Below are positions 24,573-32,595 of a stretch of 48,680 nt of DNA, one piece after another. The stretch is from the NCBI GenBank assembly GCA_045660125.1, contig JAZRDG010000138.1, positions 1-48,680 of the forward strand. Reading direction: 5' to 3'. The notes beneath the pieces are model-generated. The model was not told where the DNA came from, did not search any database, and saw only the letters and a list, made by a program, of their open reading frames with translations. Origin of the DNA: SVQP01 sp045660125. Lineage in GTDB: Bacteria; Bacillota; Clostridia; Oscillospirales; CAG-272. The translations under genes were made by a program, and so were the position numbers. Position 1 is the first letter of the stretch; every line of letters begins with the position of its first letter.

Positions 24573-25129
24573 AGCGTAAAGCCCTCCTCTTGCAAAAAGA
24601 TTTTGAGCTTTTGCCTTGTACGGGAAAGGATTTTGAATACGTTGGCGGTGCTGATGCCATACCGCTTTGCAATGCTTTCCACGCTATCCACGTGATAGTA
24701 GCGGCGAATGAACACGTTGCACTCGCGCTCGGGAAGCGCACGCAAAAAGCGGTTGAGTGCCTCGGCAAATACCAGCTTATCGTAATAGCTGCGCACGTCC
24801 GCATCGGGATCTGCCACCTCGGCAAGCTCGTCCAGCGCAAGCGTTGCCTCGCTGCCGCCGCGCTTGCCGCGGTGCTTGCTCTTATAGCGGTTGATCGAAA
24901 GATTGCGCGTAATGCGCCCCACGTAGGTTTTGAGCACATCGGGACATGCGGGAGGAATGGAGTTCCATGCAACCAGCCACGTATCGTTGACACACTCCTC
25001 GCTATCCTGCATATTCTTCAAAATGTTTTGCGCAATCCCAAGGCAATACCTGCCGTATTGCTGCTCGGTAATCGCAATCGCGCGCTCGTCGCGCGCCCTG
25101 TAAAGTGCAAGGATCTGCTGATCCTTCAA
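24569..25129 (-). CDS. ECF-type RNA polymerase sigma factor
   Basis: The 186-aa sigma-70 family protein has region 2 (QYGRYCLGIAQNILKNMQDSEECVNDTWLVAWNSIP) and region 4 (LPERECNVFIRRYYHVDSVESIAKRYGISTANVFKILSRTRQKL) with no region 3. The start is a TTG at 25129, six bases after AAGGGGGAG, overlapping the upstream sigma gene's TGA. The stop overlaps the LRR protein's ATG. It should control a small regulon in response to a signal sensed by the LRR protein. Confidence 0.88.
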   Translation of the reverse strand: MKDQQILALYRARDERAIAITEQQYGRYCLGIAQNILKNMQDSEECVNDTWLVAWNSIPPACPDVLKTYVGRITRNLSINRYKSKHRGKRGGSEATLALDELAEVADPDADVRSYYDKLVFAEALNRFLRALPERECNVFIRRYYHVDSVESIAKRYGISTANVFKILSRTRQKLKIFLQEEGFTL

Positions 25130-25695
25130 GGCTGACTCCCCCTTCCCTGCATAAGCATCTTACGCAGTATTCTTTTGGCTCTGTATATGCGACCGTTGAC
25201 CACGTTCTGCCCAAGTCCCAGAATGGCAGCGATCTCGGTATTCTTTTTATCTTCAAAGTATTTAAGCAATATGACCTCGCGATACCGCGGCTCAAGTGCG
25301 TCCACCGCGCGCCTGATCTCTGCGGAGTTTTCCTCCCTTGCCATCAGCAAGGCAATGTCGCACTCCCCTGCGTCCACAATGCCGTCTGCATCCGAGCCGT
25401 CAAGCAGCATGGCGTTCCTGCGCTTCTTTTTATGATAATGATTGACCACCACGTTGCGCGTATATACGTAGATCAGCGCAGCCGTTGCCTCGCTGTGCGG
25501 CTGCGCAAACACCTCGGCATTCAGGCAAACGCGATAAAACGCCTCCTGTACCGCGTCCTCGGCGTCCAGCCTGTTGCGCAGCACGGCATACGCCTTTTTA
25601 TACATTTGTCCGTAATACAGCTCGTAGATCACGGTCAAGGTCTTGCGCTGCTCCGCACTCAGATCGGGCAACGCAATGCGTTGTTTGTCATGCAT
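25126..25695 (-). CDS. Second ECF-type RNA polymerase sigma factor
   Basis: The 189-aa protein has region 2 (IYELYYGQMYKKAYAVLRNRLDAEDAVQEAFYRVCL) and region 4 (LEPRYREVILLKYFEDKKNTEIAAILGLGQNVVNGRIYRAKRIL). It differs clearly from the sigma factor directly downstream, so this is not a recent tandem duplication. ATG 25695 is preceded by GGGGGAG; an upstream frame extension has no such site. The 196-bp gap upstream is AT-rich and contains the dnaE terminator; I see no certain promoter in it. Confidence 0.85.
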   Translation of the reverse strand: MHDKQRIALPDLSAEQRKTLTVIYELYYGQMYKKAYAVLRNRLDAEDAVQEAFYRVCLNAEVFAQPHSEATAALIYVYTRNVVVNHYHKKKRRNAMLLDGSDADGIVDAGECDIALLMAREENSAEIRRAVDALEPRYREVILLKYFEDKKNTEIAAILGLGQNVVNGRIYRAKRILRKMLMQGRGSQP

Positions 25696-25860
25696 GATAT
25701 GTGCTCCCCCAAAAGTCTTTCTACTTACATACACAACTTTTGTGCGTTTTTTTGACAGCGTTCGAAAAACTTTTTGGAAAATATTTTCACGCCTGTACGT
25801 ATTAACAACGGGGAGCGGCAAAAAATTCGCCTTTGAGAAAAAATTTTTATAAAAATTCGG

Positions 25861-25886
25861 GGGCGTTTGCCGTTCGGCAAACGCCC
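25861..25886 (-). terminator. Rho-independent terminator of dnaE
   Basis: GGGCGTTTGCCG and CGGCAAACGCCC pair around two bases, five bases after the dnaE stop. On the minus strand T-rich sequence follows (AATTTTTATAAAAATTTTTT). Confidence 0.8.
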
Positions 25887-25891
25887 TGAAA

Positions 25892-28800
25892 TTATTGATA
25901 TATCACGTTTTCCTTACCAAGCAGGTCGATCAGCTGCTGCATGACGAACGGTGAGAGCGCAATGCCCTTTTCGTGCGGCACGTACGCCTTGGTCGCGCTG
26001 TTGTAGAACACCAGCGGCACGCACAGTCCCTCGTCAAAGATCTCTGCAAGGTTGCGCGCCTTGCTATAAAGCAGCCCTTCGGTGTCCGGTACGCGCAGGT
26101 AGAGCTTTTTGATCTTGGGTTTGGGGGCACTTTGGCGGGCGGATATGGAATCCGCCCCTACGGTGTTACGGTTAGGCGCGGGCGAATCGTGATTCGCCCC
26201 TACGGCATTGCGGTTGGGCGCGGACGAATCGTGATTCGCCCCTACGGCGGTTTGTTTGGGCTTGGGGGTATAATGCTCATCGTCCACAAGCTCGCTTGCA
26301 GTGCCGATCAGCACCTTGATCTCGTCCTCGCGCACCGAGAGGTTGCCCTCCACGTACAAGGCGTTATCCAAGCGCACCAGATGCCCAAGGCTCTCATAGG
26401 TCTTGGCAAACATCAGGCATTCGATCTCGCCCGTGCGGTCCTCTATGGTGAAAAACGCCATGCGTTGATCGTTCTTGGTGGTCTTGACCGTCACGGCGGT
26501 GATCACACCCGCAATGCGCACGCGTGCGCGGTCGGGCATCAATGCGCCGCTTTCATCGGCAAATTCGGCAATATCCACCGTCCGCATATCGGCAATGCAC
26601 TTATCGTAGCCGTCCAGCAGATGTCCCGAGAAATACATACCCGACGCGTCCTTTTCCAGCATCAGCTTTTCGCGCTTGGTATATTCGGGAATATTCGGAT
26701 AAGAGAACGAGGTCTTTGCCTTGACCTCGGGCACCATGCTGAACATATCCAGCTGCCCTGCCACGTTATCGCGATTCTTTTGCGACACGGTATCAATGAT
26801 CTGCTCATAGACCGAAAGCAGCCTTGAGCGGTACGTGCCAAGCGAATCAAACGCGCCTGCCTTGATCAGCGCCTCGATCATGCGCTTATTCATGTCCTTG
26901 CCCGACATGCGCTCCACGAAATCCTCAAAAGAGGCAAAATCATGCCCCTCTCGCTCGCGGCAAAGCGACTCGACAAACTGACCGCCCACGTTTTTGAGCG
27001 CAAGCAAGCCAAAGCGAATGGTATTGTCCTTGCCGTGGAAATCCGCGCGGCTGCGGTTGATATCGGGCGGCAGCACGCTGATGCCGCGCTTGTTGCACTC
27101 GCCGATGTATTCCGCGATCTTGACCTGATTGCCAAGCACGCTGGTCAGCAGTGCCGAGAAGTATTCGCAGGGATAATGCGCCTTGAGATACGCCGTTCTG
27201 TAAGAAAGCACGGCGTAGGCTGCTGCGTGGGATTTGTTGAATGCGTAATTTGCAAAGTTTGCAAGGTCGTCAAACAGCTTGGTTGCGGTTGCCGCGTCCA
27301 CGCCGCGTACGTCCGCACCTGCAATAAAGTCGGCACGCTCCGCCTCCAGTACGTCAGCCTTTTTCTTGGACATGGCGCGGCGCACGATGTCCGCGTGTCC
27401 AAAGCTGTACCCTGCCACCTCGCGGAAGATGCGCATGACCTGCTCCTGATATACCGCGCAGCCGTAGGTTTCCTTCAAAATCGGCTCAAGCAGCGGCGTG
27501 TCGTATGCGATCTTGGAGGGATCGTGACGGCACTCGATATAGCGCGGAATCGAATCCATAGGACCCGGGCGGTACAGCGCGATGACCGCAATAACGTCCT
27601 GGAAGCACTCGGGGCGCAGTTGGGTCAGCACCTGCTTGATGCCGCTGGACTCCAGCTGGAACACGCCCGAGGTGTTGCCCTTTGCAATCAGCGCAAAGGT
27701 GTCCTTGTCATCGTACGGAATGCGCTCAATGTCAAAATCGGGATTGGTTTCTCTGATCTGCTTTTGCGCGTCGTTGATAATGGTCAGATAGCGCAAGCCA
27801 AGGAAGTCGAATTTGAGCAGTCCGAGGTTGGCTATGGTATCCATGTCAAACTGCGTGACCACCGTGCCGTTACTGTGCGCAAGCGGCACGTAATCGCATA
27901 CCGGCTTGTCGGTGATGACAATACCCGCGGCATGCACCGAAACGTTACGCGGCATGCCCTCCAGCGCCATGGCGGTGTCGATCAGCTCGCGGTTTTTCTC
28001 GCTGTCGTTGTAAAGTGCTTTGAGCTCGGGCAGCTTGAGCGCATGCTCCAGCGTAATGCCCAGCTCTGCGGGCACGGCTTTGGCAACCACGTCCACGTCG
28101 GCATACGGCATGCCCATAGCACGACCGCAATCGCGGATAGCGGCACGGGCTGCAAGCGTACCGAAGGTAATGATCTGAGATACGTGCTCTCTGCCGTACC
28201 GTCTTGCCACGTAATCGATCACCTCGTCGCGGCGGTTATAGCAGAAATCGATATCAATATCGGGCATGCTGACGCGCTCGGGGTTGAGGAATCGCTCAAA
28301 GAGCAGATCGTAGCGGATAGAATCCACGTCGGTAATGCCCAGCGCATACGCCACCAGCGAGCCCGCACCCGAGCCTCTGCCGGGACCTACGGGAATGCCG
28401 CGGCTCTTGGCAAAACCCACGTAGTCCTGCACGATCAAGAAATAATCGGCGTATCCCATCTGCACGATCACGTCAAGCTCGTAAGCAATGCGCTCGCGGT
28501 AGGTCTGCTCGGAAAATTCGTCAAAGGTGATCTGCCCCTTTGCCACGCGTGCGGCAAAGCCGCGCTCGGCAAGCTCATAGAGATACGTAACCGAGTCCTT
28601 GCCGTCGGGACACGGGAATTTGGGCAGATACAGCGTATTAAAGTCAAAGTCAACGTGGCAGCGGTCTGCAATGCGCACCGTGTTTTCCAAAGCACCCTCG
28701 TACTGCGAAAACAGCATGCGCATCTCGCCCGTGTCCTTATAGTAAAACTCGTCCGTCTCAAAGCCGATGGGTCTGCCGTCCTCGATCGACGAGTTGGTCT

Positions 28801-29476
28801 GAATGCACATCAAAATCGCCTGTGTGGAGGCGTCGCGGCGGCGCAGATAATGGCAGTCGTTGGTAGCAACCACGCCAAGCCCCAGCTCGCGCGCAAGAGA
28901 ATACAGCTGCGGCAGAATCTGCTTTTGCTCGACCATGCCGTGATTTTGCAGCTCGATAAAGAAATTGTCCTTGCCAAAGATCTGCGCGTATTCCATGGCA
29001 GCCTGCTTGGCAGCGGCATAATCCCCTGCAGAAAGCTTGCGCGGAATTTTGCCCGCAAGGCAAGCGGAAAGCGCGATCAAGCCACCCGAATGCGCGCGCA
29101 AAAGCTCTGCATCCACGCGCGGCTTGCCGTAAAAGCCCTCGGTAAAGCCTTTGGATACAAGGCTGATCAGGTTTTGATATCCCTCGTTGCTCTCACACAA
29201 AAGCACCAGATGGTCAGCTCCCGCCTCAGCACTCTTGACCTTTTCAAAGCGCGAGGAATGAGCAACGTAGACCTCACAGCCGATGATGGGATGAATGCCC
29301 TCTTTTTTGCACGCCTTATAAAACTCGACCGCGCCGTACATCGCGCCGTGGTCGGTAATGGCGACCGCGTGGTGTCCGCACTCGGCAGCACGCGCAGGGA
29401 TATCCTTGATACGGCAGGCGCCGTCAAGCAAGCTGTATTCACTGTGCAAATGCAGATGCACAAATTCGTGAGCCAT
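25892..29476 (-). CDS. dnaE: DNA polymerase III alpha subunit DnaE
   Basis: This 1194-aa replicative polymerase of the DnaE class has an N-terminal PHP domain (HLHLHSEYSLLDGACRI, AITDHGAMYG), the polymerase palm with the catalytic PDIDIDFCYNRRDEVIDYV, fingers (YQEQVMRIFREVAGYSFGHAD), a helix-hairpin-helix segment and an OB-fold (ARVRIAGVITAVTVKTTKN, IECLMFAKTYE). Between the OB-fold and the C-terminal domain, at about residues 1077-1114, it carries a low-complexity insert with a 14-residue repeat (VGANHDSSAPNRNA, VGANHDSPAPNRNT, VGADSISA) that is encoded by palindromic REP-like DNA. AAAGGAG precedes the ATG. It follows whiA on the same strand. Confidence 0.97.
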   Translation of the reverse strand: MAHEFVHLHLHSEYSLLDGACRIKDIPARAAECGHHAVAITDHGAMYGAVEFYKACKKEGIHPIIGCEVYVAHSSRFEKVKSAEAGADHLVLLCESNEGYQNLISLVSKGFTEGFYGKPRVDAELLRAHSGGLIALSACLAGKIPRKLSAGDYAAAKQAAMEYAQIFGKDNFFIELQNHGMVEQKQILPQLYSLARELGLGVVATNDCHYLRRRDASTQAILMCIQTNSSIEDGRPIGFETDEFYYKDTGEMRMLFSQYEGALENTVRIADRCHVDFDFNTLYLPKFPCPDGKDSVTYLYELAERGFAARVAKGQITFDEFSEQTYRERIAYELDVIVQMGYADYFLIVQDYVGFAKSRGIPVGPGRGSGAGSLVAYALGITDVDSIRYDLLFERFLNPERVSMPDIDIDFCYNRRDEVIDYVARRYGREHVSQIITFGTLAARAAIRDCGRAMGMPYADVDVVAKAVPAELGITLEHALKLPELKALYNDSEKNRELIDTAMALEGMPRNVSVHAAGIVITDKPVCDYVPLAHSNGTVVTQFDMDTIANLGLLKFDFLGLRYLTIINDAQKQIRETNPDFDIERIPYDDKDTFALIAKGNTSGVFQLESSGIKQVLTQLRPECFQDVIAVIALYRPGPMDSIPRYIECRHDPSKIAYDTPLLEPILKETYGCAVYQEQVMRIFREVAGYSFGHADIVRRAMSKKKADVLEAERADFIAGADVRGVDAATATKLFDDLANFANYAFNKSHAAAYAVLSYRTAYLKAHYPCEYFSALLTSVLGNQVKIAEYIGECNKRGISVLPPDINRSRADFHGKDNTIRFGLLALKNVGGQFVESLCREREGHDFASFEDFVERMSGKDMNKRMIEALIKAGAFDSLGTYRSRLLSVYEQIIDTVSQKNRDNVAGQLDMFSMVPEVKAKTSFSYPNIPEYTKREKLMLEKDASGMYFSGHLLDGYDKCIADMRTVDIAEFADESGALMPDRARVRIAGVITAVTVKTTKNDQRMAFFTIEDRTGEIECLMFAKTYESLGHLVRLDNALYVEGNLSVREDEIKVLIGTASELVDDEHYTPKPKQTAVGANHDSSAPNRNAVGANHDSPAPNRNTVGADSISARQSAPKPKIKKLYLRVPDTEGLLYSKARNLAEIFDEGLCVPLVFYNSATKAYVPHEKGIALSPFVMQQLIDLLGKENVIYQ
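26137..26248 (-). repeat. REP-like palindromes inside dnaE, read in frame
   Basis: Three palindromes lie within the dnaE frame: GGGCGGATATGGAATCCGCC type (26137-26157), GGGCGAATCGTGATTCGCCC (26180-26199) and GGACGAATCGTGATTCGCCC (26222-26241). The last two are part of a 42-bp direct repeat, a multiple of three, so the frame is kept. On the coding strand each begins GTAGGGGCG, like the intergenic copies at 7 and 23 kb. Confidence 0.9.
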
Positions 29477-29526
29477 GAGATCTCCTTTCTGCGGACAAAA
29501 CCGCTAAAATAAAATTACAATCAAAT

Positions 29527-29682
29527 GAAATTTGCCCGCGGGCAAATTTCTACCATAACGTTTCACTCGTTGAAAAACACATCACTCGCGCATGGCGCGA
29601 ACATCACCGTTACGCAGTAACGGCATCACTTTTCGCCTTCGGCGAAATACATCACTGAACTGCCCGATCCTCAATCGGGCAG
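29527..29682 (-). repeat. Array of mini-hairpins between whiA and dnaE
   Basis: Six palindromes of different sequence follow each other: GAAATTTGCCCG with its complement (29527-29550), TTTCA-CTCGT-TGAAA (29561-29575), TCGCGC-ATG-GCGCGA (29586-29600), CGTTAC-GCA-GTAACG (29608-29622), TTTCGCC-TTC-GGCGAAA (29631-29647) and CTGCCCGAT with ATCGGGCAG (29660-29682). They are separated by CATAAC once and CATCAC four times; in the direction of transcription these are GTTATG and GTGATG. The last palindrome includes the final codons and stop of whiA. The design is the same as that of the array after sigG. Confidence 0.9.
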
Positions 29683-30555
29683 CTCACTTGCCAGATCGAT
29701 CAGTTTTTGTAATCTGTGGTTGAGCCCCGATTTAGTGATGGGCGGCACGTGCAGCTCGGCAAGCTCGCCCAAGGAAACGTTTTGGTGGCGCTGACGCAGC
29801 ATGGCTGTCTCGTGCAGCGCATCGGGCAGCTTGGCAAGCTCGCCGTAGCGATCCAGCTTTTCAATCGCCGCAATTTGCTTGCGCGCAGCGGCTACGTACT
29901 TGCTGATATTGCCCGTATCACAATTGGTCACGCGATTCTCGTTTCCGCGGATCTCGCGCTCGATTTTTTTATTCAGCAGCTCAAAGACCATGGTGCTGCT
30001 GCCCAGCAGCGTCAGCACGTCCTCAACGCCCTGGCTGTTTTTGATATATACGCCAACCGATTTGCCGCGCGCCACCATGCCCATGGCAACGCCCTGCTCG
30101 GCAAGCATGGCTTGCAGCCCAAGCGCACGCGCCTCGGTGGTGCACTTGATTTCAAGATGCGAGCCTGTTGCGGGATCGGACACCGTGCCAAGTGCGCAAA
30201 AAGCACCGCGCAAAAAGGCGGTAACGCACCCGTCGCACTTGCAAAGCGCGGAAAAATCCGCGCACGCGCCCTCGTCCCACGCAGCGATCTGCGCAGCGCA
30301 CTTGATTGATGCAAAGCGCAGCTCAGTGCCGCTGGCGCGCCCTTGGGAGTAAGGTCTTGCATCTGCCTCGCGACCGAAATGCCGCTTGATCTCGGCTGCG
30401 GCGTGCTCGGCAAAAGCGGTCGGCACGCGAAAGCGCACCTGCTCACCGTCTGCCTGCGCGCCCATCATCAGCCCAAAAAGATACGCCTTGCGGCAGCACA
30501 TGGGCTTGATCTGCAGCGCCTGCAGCTCCTCTTTGACTTGCTCGGAAAATGACAT
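29671..30555 (-). CDS. whiA: Sporulation/cell-division regulator WhiA
   Basis: WhiA is a DNA-binding protein with a homing-endonuclease-like (LAGLIDADG) N-terminal domain and a C-terminal helix-turn-helix; it affects division and sporulation in Gram-positive bacteria. The 294-aa protein has MSFSEQVKEELQAL, CCRKAYLFGLMMGAQ, FLRGAFCALGTVSDPATGSHLEI, the NRVTNCDTGNISKYVAAARKQ linker and a C-terminal TAML-like LGELAELHVPPITKSGLNHRLQKLIDLA. ATG 30555 follows GGAGAG and the gene starts 1 bp after the murB stop. A hairpin of the array straddles its stop codon. The usual yvcJ/yvcK neighbours are absent here. Confidence 0.95.
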   Translation of the reverse strand: MSFSEQVKEELQALQIKPMCCRKAYLFGLMMGAQADGEQVRFRVPTAFAEHAAAEIKRHFGREADARPYSQGRASGTELRFASIKCAAQIAAWDEGACADFSALCKCDGCVTAFLRGAFCALGTVSDPATGSHLEIKCTTEARALGLQAMLAEQGVAMGMVARGKSVGVYIKNSQGVEDVLTLLGSSTMVFELLNKKIEREIRGNENRVTNCDTGNISKYVAAARKQIAAIEKLDRYGELAKLPDALHETAMLRQRHQNVSLGELAELHVPPITKSGLNHRLQKLIDLASELPD

Positions 30556-30556
30556 T

Positions 30557-31459
30557 TTACTCTCCAATATACTCAAATTCACATTCTAATGCAACGCCAA
30601 ACTGCGCATAAACGCGCTGCTTGATCTGCTCGACAAGCTCCAGCACGTCGGCAGCGGTTGCATCGCCGTCATTGACCACAAAGCCTGCGTGCTTTTCGGA
30701 AACCACCGCTCCGCCCACGCGCAAGCCCTTAAGCCCCGCATCCTCGATCAGCTTGCCTGCAAAATACCCCTCGGGACGCTTGAAGGTGCTGCCCGCGCTG
30801 GGAAAGTTCAAGGGCTGCTTTTCGCGTCTGGCAGCTGCCTGCTCCCTGACCCTTTGCATGATCTCGTCCGCGTTACCGCGACGCAGCGCAAAGCGGCTGG
30901 AGAGCACGACGTACTCGGGGTGCTCGGCAAAAATACTGTGTCTGTATGCAAACTCATGCGCGGCTGCATCCAGAGTAAAGGTGCGATTGCAAGAGGTATC
31001 GTAGCATTCGCTGGAGATCAGCACGTCGGAAATCTGTCCGCCGTACGCACCTGCGTTCATGTATACGCCGCCGCCCACCGTACCGGGAATGCCGCAGCCA
31101 AAGGCAAAGCCCTCAAAGCCCTGACGGCTTGCATCGTTGCAAACGCGCGCAAGACTTGCGCCGCTTTGGGCATATAAGGAATCGCCGTCAAAGCGATATT
31201 GCTTCATTTCGGTGGTAAACACCATCACGCCGCGATACCCAGCATCCGAGAACAGCACGTTGGAGCCGTTGCCGACCACCTTATACTTCAGACCGCTCTG
31301 CGCAAGCATGGCAAGCTGCAAAGAAAACTGCTCCACCGTGGTGGGAAACAGCGCAAGATCCGCCTTTCCGCCAATGTTGAAGGTGGAATATTCACAAAGC
31401 GGCAGATCTGCTTTCACGGGGATACGCGCTCCCCTGCATTGTGCTAAAAAGGCTTTCAT
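30557..31459 (-). CDS. murB: UDP-N-acetylenolpyruvoylglucosamine reductase MurB
   Basis: MurB reduces UDP-GlcNAc-enolpyruvate to UDP-MurNAc with NADPH and FAD in peptidoglycan synthesis. The 300-aa protein has the FAD-binding segments STFNIGGKADLALFP, VVGNGSNVLFSDAGYRGVMV and FGCGIPGTVGGGVYMNAGAYGG, the catalytic Ser in NFPSAGSTFKRPEGYFAGKLIEDAGLKG, and a C-terminal Glu region. Its ATG overlaps the stop of the HAD gene (ATGA). It is followed by whiA, as in many Clostridia. Confidence 0.97.
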   Translation of the reverse strand: MKAFLAQCRGARIPVKADLPLCEYSTFNIGGKADLALFPTTVEQFSLQLAMLAQSGLKYKVVGNGSNVLFSDAGYRGVMVFTTEMKQYRFDGDSLYAQSGASLARVCNDASRQGFEGFAFGCGIPGTVGGGVYMNAGAYGGQISDVLISSECYDTSCNRTFTLDAAAHEFAYRHSIFAEHPEYVVLSSRFALRRGNADEIMQRVREQAAARREKQPLNFPSAGSTFKRPEGYFAGKLIEDAGLKGLRVGGAVVSEKHAGFVVNDGDATAADVLELVEQIKQRVYAQFGVALECEFEYIGE

Positions 31460-32151
31460 AAGCTTCCTTTCTCTGCTAAGCCGGGCAGCTCTGCAAGATC
31501 GTGGATCACGTATGTCACGGGGATATCGGCAGGCACGGGCTTACCCTTGGGGTTGTACCAGCAGGTATCAAGTCCTGCGTTGATGCCGCCCTTGATATCC
31601 GAGGTCAGCGAGTCACCCACCACCAGCGTGGTAGCGGGGTCAAAATCGGGAATGTCGCGCATGACCGCGTCAAAATAACGGATGTCGGGCTTTTCGTAGC
31701 CGACCTCCTCGGAAATATATGCTTTTTCAAAATACTTTGCCAAGGGGCTGGGGGTAAATCTGCCCTCTTGCACGTACTTGTCGCCGTTGGTAATGACGTA
31801 CATGCGGCAATTCTGTGCAAGAGTGGCACAGACCTTGAGCGCGTCCTCGATCATATAGGATTTGGTGGCAAGGGTTTTCAGATAGTCGGCTGCCAGCGCC
31901 TTGGGGTCTGCCTTAAGACCCGTACGCTCGCAAAACACCTCAAATCTCTTCCACATCAGCACCTTTTTCTCAATCTCGCCGCGCTCCAGCATCTTCCAGT
32001 GCGCGTCATTGACCGCGGAGTAAATGGCAATGGTGGCGTCGTCATTGGGCAAGCCGAAATGCGCAAAGGTCTCGGCAATGGCATCATGCTCGGACTTGGT
32101 AAAATCCAGCAGCGTGTTGTCTGCATCCATCAAAAGCGTGTTGTATCTCAA
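31456..32151 (-). CDS. HAD-family nucleotidase of the YjjG type
   Basis: The 231-aa HAD hydrolase has motif I MDADNTLLDFTKSE, motif II YVITNGD, motif III with Lys in EVGYEKPDIRYFDAVM and motif IV LVVGDSLTSDIKGG. The DADNTLLDF start and TNGD are typical of YjjG, a 5'-nucleotidase that removes non-canonical pyrimidine nucleotides. The start is TTG 32151, eight bases after GGAGG. It heads the HAD-murB-whiA-dnaE transcript. Confidence 0.85.
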   Translation of the reverse strand: MRYNTLLMDADNTLLDFTKSEHDAIAETFAHFGLPNDDATIAIYSAVNDAHWKMLERGEIEKKVLMWKRFEVFCERTGLKADPKALAADYLKTLATKSYMIEDALKVCATLAQNCRMYVITNGDKYVQEGRFTPSPLAKYFEKAYISEEVGYEKPDIRYFDAVMRDIPDFDPATTLVVGDSLTSDIKGGINAGLDTCWYNPKGKPVPADIPVTYVIHDLAELPGLAEKGSL

Positions 32152-32184
32152 AGGAAAATCCTCCGTAAAACTATATTCTGTTAT

Positions 32185-32213
32185 ATTATACTATAAACTA
32201 CGGGAGATTGCAA
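32185..32213 (-). promoter_or_regulatory. Sigma-A promoter of the HAD-murB-whiA-dnaE operon
   Basis: TTGCAA (32208-32213) and TATAAT (32185-32190) on the minus strand are 17 nt apart, followed by ACGGAGG and the TTG start of the HAD gene. Confidence 0.7.
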
Positions 32214-32272
32214 TACCCTGCACCCTGTTTGTTTGAAAATTTCGTAATCGGGTTGTCCCATGTGTTAACAAA

Positions 32273-32497
32273 GGACGTGCAATGCACGCCCCTGCCGTTG
32301 TTGATTGTTTGTTTATGTGAGAAAATCGTTTCCGTTCTTTTTGAGCAAGGAGGTGCAAAAAGAACCAAAAACAGCGAGAAGAGTGTTTCGCGCCTGCGGG
32401 CGCGACGAGGGCTGCGCGCCCTCGACCGCGCCGCCTTTTGAAAAAGGCGGGCGAAAACTTTTCTAAAGAGGTTGACACGGACAACCAATGGTCGCCC
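32273..32497. repeat. Dispersed-repeat block made of five palindromes
   Basis: Most of the 32214-32542 gap is non-coding repeat DNA. It has GGACGTGCAATGCACGCCC (32273-32291) and, at the other end, GGACAACCAATGGTCGCCC (32479-32497), both of the REP type that reads GGGGCG...CC on the minus strand. Between them are TCGCGCC/GGCGCGA (32388-32405), CGAGGGC/GCCCTCG (32406-32424) and CCGCCTTTT/AAAAGGCGG (32431-32450). Long spurious reading frames cross it on the minus strand. Confidence 0.7.
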
Positions 32498-32542
32498 CTG
32501 CATTGATGCGATTACGAGCGGGCGATATTTTTTATCCCATAA

Positions 32543-32572
32543 TTGACTTTTATGCGGCTGCTGTGATATAAT
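32543..32572 (+). promoter_or_regulatory. Sigma-A promoter of the glycosidase gene
   Basis: TTGACT (32543-32548), 18 nt, TATAAT (32567-32572), 24 bp before the ATG and just after the repeat block. Confidence 0.7.
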
Positions 32573-32595
32573 AACAAAAAAAGGAGGTGCGGAAC

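Noticed and set aside
26942..29512. Long plus-strand reading frame opposite dnaE
   Set aside because: It is a shadow of dnaE codon bias and has no binding site or motif.
29571..29660. Small peptide genes starting at the GTG and ATG of each GTGATG spacer
   Set aside because: The short frames merely translate the hairpins, have no ribosome binding sites and are not alike.
32191..32503. Two reading frames of about 100 codons on the minus strand
   Set aside because: They lie in palindromic repeat DNA and overlap the operon promoter; no binding sites.
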